NCBI RefSeq assembly: GCF_900109685.1
Contig: NZ_FOBB01000001.1
Coordinates: forward strand, 620,001-684,000
Direction of reading: 5' to 3'
DNA: 64,000 nucleotides
DNA from: Chitinophaga rupis
GTDB lineage: Bacteria > Bacteroidota > Bacteroidia > Chitinophagales > Chitinophagaceae
The translations under genes were made by a program, and so were the position numbers. How positions within the stretch are numbered: the stretch's first letter is position 1; each line of letters opens with the position of its first letter. A model generated the notes under the pieces. That model ran no database searches, was not told the origin of the DNA, and saw only the letters and a list, made by a program, of their open reading frames with translations. Below are positions 60,664-64,000 of this stretch, in pieces.

Positions 60664-61032
60664 TCATCCGTTAAACATGAATTGCTGAAATTCATGCCTT
60701 AGCTCCCTGTATAGTTTCTGAAAGGTTTCCATACGATCGTGCAGGGTGGGATAGTCCGCTACAGGACGGTCGTCATGTATCACATACACATTGTTGGATA
60801 ATTTTTTGGCAGATTGTTTCAGATCATGGAACAATTCATCCGCCACTTCCAGCTGGCAAATGAACTGGTTTTGGAAATGCTCAACGTGGGCCAGCATTTC
60901 TGCATCGGTTTTCTTATGTGCCATTTCTTCTAACCTGCTGCGCATATCACGCATATCCTGGCGCACATGGTCTACTTCACTTTTCCAGGAATTAATTTGC
61001 TGCAGGTCGGTAGTCTGTGTTGGAAATTCCAT
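60664..61032 (-). CDS. Small coiled-coil hypothetical protein
   Basis: 122-residue soluble, almost entirely helical protein with heptad-like spacing (VDHVRQDMRDMRSRLEEMAH; ELRHEFQQFMFNG). No signal peptide, membrane helix or recognised family. It is transcribed convergently to the PAS gene and stands alone. A structural or regulatory role is possible but not shown. Confidence 0.6.
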   Translation of the reverse strand: MEFPTQTTDLQQINSWKSEVDHVRQDMRDMRSRLEEMAHKKTDAEMLAHVEHFQNQFICQLEVADELFHDLKQSAKKLSNNVYVIHDDRPVADYPTLHDRMETFQKLYRELRHEFQQFMFNG

Positions 61033-61157
61033 GGTGTATTGATTTTTTGTAGCAGTTAAATGATGAAAAAAATAGTAGTGGAGTGCTCATCATTTCCAAT
61101 AGCTTTTATTCAATATCCATTGTATATAGCGAAAGCCATACCTAAGGTACAAACTTT

Positions 61158-61868
61158 TTACATATTCCTCCCAAACCACCTGATGCCGTCCAGGATGCCC
61201 GCTGCGCCTGGGTTTGGGCTTTGCAGCACATGGATATGATGCAGGGTGTACTGTACCAGCGCGGGTTCTGCCTCGCCTACTACTACCCCGCGGAAACCTG
61301 TATCATACAGGGAGCGGTCGTTCATGGTATCACCGGCTACCAGCACCTTACCGGCCGGGTAGTTTATTAGCTGTATCAGCTGTGTTAGCGTGCTGCCTTT
61401 GTTTACACCGGCGGGTAATACATCCAGGAAACGGCCGGCGGATTGTATTACATCACAGCCCAGCTCTGCTGCTATCTGCGTAGCTACATCAATAGCGGTA
61501 GTGGCATCATAGTAAAAAGAGCAGCGGTTTTGCTGCGGCACCTCCTGGTAGGTAAGGCCGGATACCTGCTCCATACGGGTGCGCACCAGCTCCTGCCCGG
61601 CCCACTTTTTCTCAATGTCTTTTTGCAGCGGCTGCATGGGCTGCAGGTCATTGCCATTTACCACCGTTGCGCCTACATCGCAAATAATATAGTCCGGGTT
61701 GGGTATTTCCGCATCATCCAGCAAAGGCTGTACACTGGCCAGGCCGCGGCCGGTTACAAATACCAGGCACAGATCCTTCTGCAACCGTATCCATTCATAT
61801 AAAGCGGTGCGGTCGCCGGGGCTTCCACCCAGGAAAGTACCATCCAGATCTGTAGCCAGTAATAACAT
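61158..61868 (-). CDS. HAD-IIB family hydrolase, sucrose-phosphatase-like
   Basis: 236-residue phosphatase of the haloacid dehalogenase superfamily. The nucleophile motif is LLATDLDGTFLGG (DxD), motif II is FVTGRGLASV and motif IV is VAGDTMNDRSLY. A cap domain (about 80-165) fits the IIB type, as in sucrose-6-phosphate phosphatase. The substrate is probably a sugar phosphate (inference). It follows the pirin gene on the same strand but a terminator separates them. Confidence 0.85.
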   Translation of the reverse strand: MLLLATDLDGTFLGGSPGDRTALYEWIRLQKDLCLVFVTGRGLASVQPLLDDAEIPNPDYIICDVGATVVNGNDLQPMQPLQKDIEKKWAGQELVRTRMEQVSGLTYQEVPQQNRCSFYYDATTAIDVATQIAAELGCDVIQSAGRFLDVLPAGVNKGSTLTQLIQLINYPAGKVLVAGDTMNDRSLYDTGFRGVVVGEAEPALVQYTLHHIHVLQSPNPGAAGILDGIRWFGRNM

Positions 61869-61906
61869 GTTCCGTTGTTTGCTCAGTATACAAGATAGTA
61901 AGTATC

Positions 61907-61938
61907 ATAAAAAAGACCGGCCTTTATGACCAGTCTTT
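61907..61938 (-). terminator. Terminator of the pirin gene
   Basis: Stem AAAGAC/GTCTTT (61912-61917, 61933-61938) continued inward by GG/CC after one mismatch, followed on the minus strand by six T. It lies 30 nt after the pirin stop. Confidence 0.65.
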
Positions 61939-61967
61939 ATATTATTTTTTTATGAAAGGAAGGATGC

Positions 61968-62681
61968 TCAGCTGAGCATAGGCACTTCAATACGCAATAA
62001 TTCCGTGGGTGCAGTAATATTCACCTTTGCATTTTCATAGTCCCAGATACCAATGGCATCGCGGGTTTGCAGAGTTTCACCGGCTACTTCCAGCTGCCCG
62101 TTCAATACAAACAGATAGCTGCCCTGCCCCGGTAATGCAGGTGTTAATTCCACATTTTGCCCGGCATCAAACTGTCCCAATGAAAACCAGGCATCCTGGT
62201 TAATCCATAACACCCCGCTGTTAGCTTCCGGTGAAATAACGGTTTGCAGGCGGTTATGCCGGTCTGCAGGATCAAAGGTCTGTTGCTGGTAACGCGGTTG
62301 TATATTACGTAGTTTGGGAAATACCCAGATCTGTAAAAAATTCACCGGTTCTGTTTTAGAGGCATTAAACTCTGAGTGTGTAATGCCGCTGCCTGCGCTC
62401 ATGATCTGTACATCATTGCTCAATATCCGCTCATGCCGGCCCGTATTATCCTTATGTTCCAGTGCGCCCTGCAGAGGTATGGATACTATTTCCATGTTGT
62501 CGTGCGGGTGCTGCCCAAAGCCCATTCCACCTTTTACCGTATCATCATTCAATACCCGCAAGGCGCCGAAATGAATACGCTCCGGCTGATAATAATTTGC
62601 GAAACTGAAAGTATGATAGCTCTGCAACCAGCCGTGATTAGCATATCCACGGCTATTTGCACGATGAATGATCTTTTCCAT
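61968..62681 (-). CDS. Pirin family (YhaK-type) bicupin protein
   Basis: 237-residue bicupin protein of the pirin family, some members of which have quercetin 2,3-dioxygenase activity. The N-terminal cupin holds the metal ligands in GFGQHPHDNMEIVSIPLQGA and EHKDN, and the typical pirin start SRGYANHGWLQSYHTFSFAN is present. The C-terminal cupin is shorter and lacks the full ligand set (about 150-235). Its physiological substrate is unknown. A single gene divergent from the GH3 gene. Confidence 0.9.
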   Translation of the reverse strand: MEKIIHRANSRGYANHGWLQSYHTFSFANYYQPERIHFGALRVLNDDTVKGGMGFGQHPHDNMEIVSIPLQGALEHKDNTGRHERILSNDVQIMSAGSGITHSEFNASKTEPVNFLQIWVFPKLRNIQPRYQQQTFDPADRHNRLQTVISPEANSGVLWINQDAWFSLGQFDAGQNVELTPALPGQGSYLFVLNGQLEVAGETLQTRDAIGIWDYENAKVNITAPTELLRIEVPMLS

Positions 62682-62841
62682 ATAATTGATCTCCTTTTTT
62701 ATTTATGATACAAATTTCGGTGTTTTCAATGGCCGCGGGAATGGATGGAAAGCGGAAAAGCGTGTACAAAACATTCCCTTTTTGTAGTTGAGACAGGAGT
62801 AATTTATGCGTATATTCAGGAACACAAAAAACATCCCACGT

Positions 62842-64000
62842 ATGAAAACATTGCTCCCCGTTCTCCTGGGTACATGCCTGCTGGCAGCCTGCCACCAGGG
62901 GCCCAAAAAGAATAAGGACGGTACGCTTACCATTAATGGTGTTACGTTCCGTGATCTTAATAAAAACGGACAGCTGGATATTTATGAAGATAAACGGCAG
63001 CCGCTGGAACAGCGTGTGGGCGATGTATTGCGGCAAATGACGCTGGAAGAAAAAGCCGGTATGTTATTCATTAACGGTACTAAAGTGAATGCAGACGGCA
63101 CCCTGGATGATAAACCGGATGGCAGCCCGATGCCGGTGCCGGCGGCTGTTAAGCTGATGGACGAAAAGAAAATGAACCACTTTAACCTGTGGCAGATCCC
63201 GGCCGGGCCTAAAGAAATGGCCACCTGGTATAACAATGTGCAGCAGCATGCGGCTGCTACGCGTTTAGGCATTCCCGTAACCATTGCATCGGACCCGCGC
63301 AACCATTTCAGCAATAATATTTTTGCCATGCAGGCTACCCGCTTTTCACAGTGGTGCGAACCTTTAGGCCTGGCTGCTATTGGCGACCCGGAGGTAACGC
63401 GCACTTTTGCCAACGCATCCCGGCAGGAATACCTGGCCGTAGGCATCCGGGAAGCCCTGCACCCGCAGGCCGACCTGGCCACGGAACCACGCTGGCCCCG
63501 CATTAGCGGCACCTTTGGGGAAGATGCGCAGCTGGCCGCCAAACTAACAGCCGCCTATATACGGGGCTACCAGGGCGATACCCTGAATGCACAAAGCGTG
63601 GCCTGTATGACCAAACACTTCTCCGGCGGCGGCCCCCAAAAAGAAGGACTGGATCCACATTTTGAATTCCAGAAAGGACAGGTATACCCGGGCCATAATT
63701 TCAACTACCACCTGATACCTTTTGAAGCGGCATTTAATGCACATACTGCAGCCATAATGCCTTATTACGGCGTACCTATGGACCAGACGAATGAAAATGT
63801 AGGTTTTGCCTATAACAAGGCTATTATTACCGGTATGCTGCGGGAAAAATATCATTTTGATGGTGTGGTGTGTACGGACTGGGGCCTGATCACTGACCTG
63901 AAAATGGGTGATGTAACCTGGCCCGCCAGGGCCTGGGGCGTGGAAAAACTGAATACGGCAGAACGGGTGAAAAAGCTGCTGGATGCCGGCGTAGACCAGT
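62842..64000 (+). CDS. Glycoside hydrolase family 3 protein, 3' end outside the window
   Basis: The first 386 codons of a GH3 enzyme that runs off the window. The signal peptide ends in a lipobox (LLAAC, Cys about residue 17), so it is a lipoprotein. The catalytic (alpha/beta)8 domain is under way: RVGDVLRQMTLEEKAGMLF, a KHFSGGG substrate loop and the nucleophile region DGVVCTDWG. Bacteroidetes GH3 enzymes are beta-glucosidases, xylosidases or similar; the exact specificity cannot be told. A GNG(Q)LDIYEDKRQP calcium-loop-like insert near residue 48 is common in exported versions. Confidence 0.92.
   Translation, partial: MKTLLPVLLGTCLLAACHQGPKKNKDGTLTINGVTFRDLNKNGQLDIYEDKRQPLEQRVGDVLRQMTLEEKAGMLFINGTKVNADGTLDDKPDGSPMPVPAAVKLMDEKKMNHFNLWQIPAGPKEMATWYNNVQQHAAATRLGIPVTIASDPRNHFSNNIFAMQATRFSQWCEPLGLAAIGDPEVTRTFANASRQEYLAVGIREALHPQADLATEPRWPRISGTFGEDAQLAAKLTAAYIRGYQGDTLNAQSVACMTKHFSGGGPQKEGLDPHFEFQKGQVYPGHNFNYHLIPFEAAFNAHTAAIMPYYGVPMDQTNENVGFAYNKAIITGMLREKYHFDGVVCTDWGLITDLKMGDVTWPARAWGVEKLNTAERVKKLLDAGVDQ

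Overview
The window looks like a chromosome segment of a Bacteroidota bacterium, probably close to Chitinophaga. The signs are two SusC/SusD (RagA/RagB) pairs, the LytTR-type two-component pair, the acpP-fabF-rnc block, a geranylgeranylglyceryl-phosphate synthase homologue, almost no Shine-Dalgarno sequences, and several promoters of the Bacteroidetes form TTG-N17-23-TAnnTTTG. Gene starts were moved where the longest open frame began at TTG or ran into intergenic repeats.

Layout. 1-4.9 kb: the 3' part of an Rhs/YD-repeat toxin gene with a ParB-like tip and two small genes in the immunity position. 5-13.5 kb: mostly single genes (two SDRs, a YdeI/DUF1761/WYL-regulator group, a GNAT gene divergent from a MocR regulator, an NAD-dependent reductase, an AraC regulator, an extended ECF sigma factor). 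13.5-16.3 kb: two lipoproteins and tRNA-Ser(GGA). 16.4-21 kb: a SusC/SusD pair on the minus strand. 21.2-22.8 kb: a basic-secretory-protein metallopeptidase and a YceI protein. 22.8-24.6 kb: a gene-poor stretch with hairpins and one possible micro-gene. 24.6-27.1 kb: a WYL regulator, a DJ-1/GyrI fusion and a VOC protein. 27.2-29.4 kb: acpP-fabF-rnc. 29.8-35.6 kb: an RND efflux operon (adaptor, pump, TolC). 35.8-43.3 kb: a carboxypeptidase-regulatory-like protein, a GNAT, a second SusC/SusD pair and a DUF2490 protein. 43.5-48.4 kb: an FtsX/MacB permease, a small AraC-type regulator, a YcxB-like membrane protein, an exported protein and a PP-loop ATPase. 49-52.4 kb: a B12-dependent ribonucleotide reductase. 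52.9-59.2 kb: GGGP synthase, a LytTR response regulator with its histidine kinase, dxs and a ferredoxin-type reductase. 59.3-64 kb: a PAS protein without an ATPase domain, a small coiled-coil protein, a HAD phosphatase, a pirin and the start of a GH3 glycosidase that runs off the end.

The genes support nutrient uptake (two Sus-type pairs, GH3), envelope and isoprenoid lipid metabolism (acpP-fabF, dxs, GGGP synthase), efflux, and interbacterial competition (Rhs).

The feature I find most worth following is not a gene. At least eight intergenic spots carry quasi-palindromic repeats built from short recurring words, in about six word families. Examples are GTCCATAGTCCAT, ACTGCCAACTGCC, TCTAAAATCGTAAATC, GCTGAAAGCAGAA, GGCTAATAGCTAAAAGCC and GCACATCTGCGTATTTGC. 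They abut stop codons or sit between operon members. One locus has a perfect 34-bp inverted repeat plus a recent tandem duplication of about 69 bp that copied the flank of a terminator.
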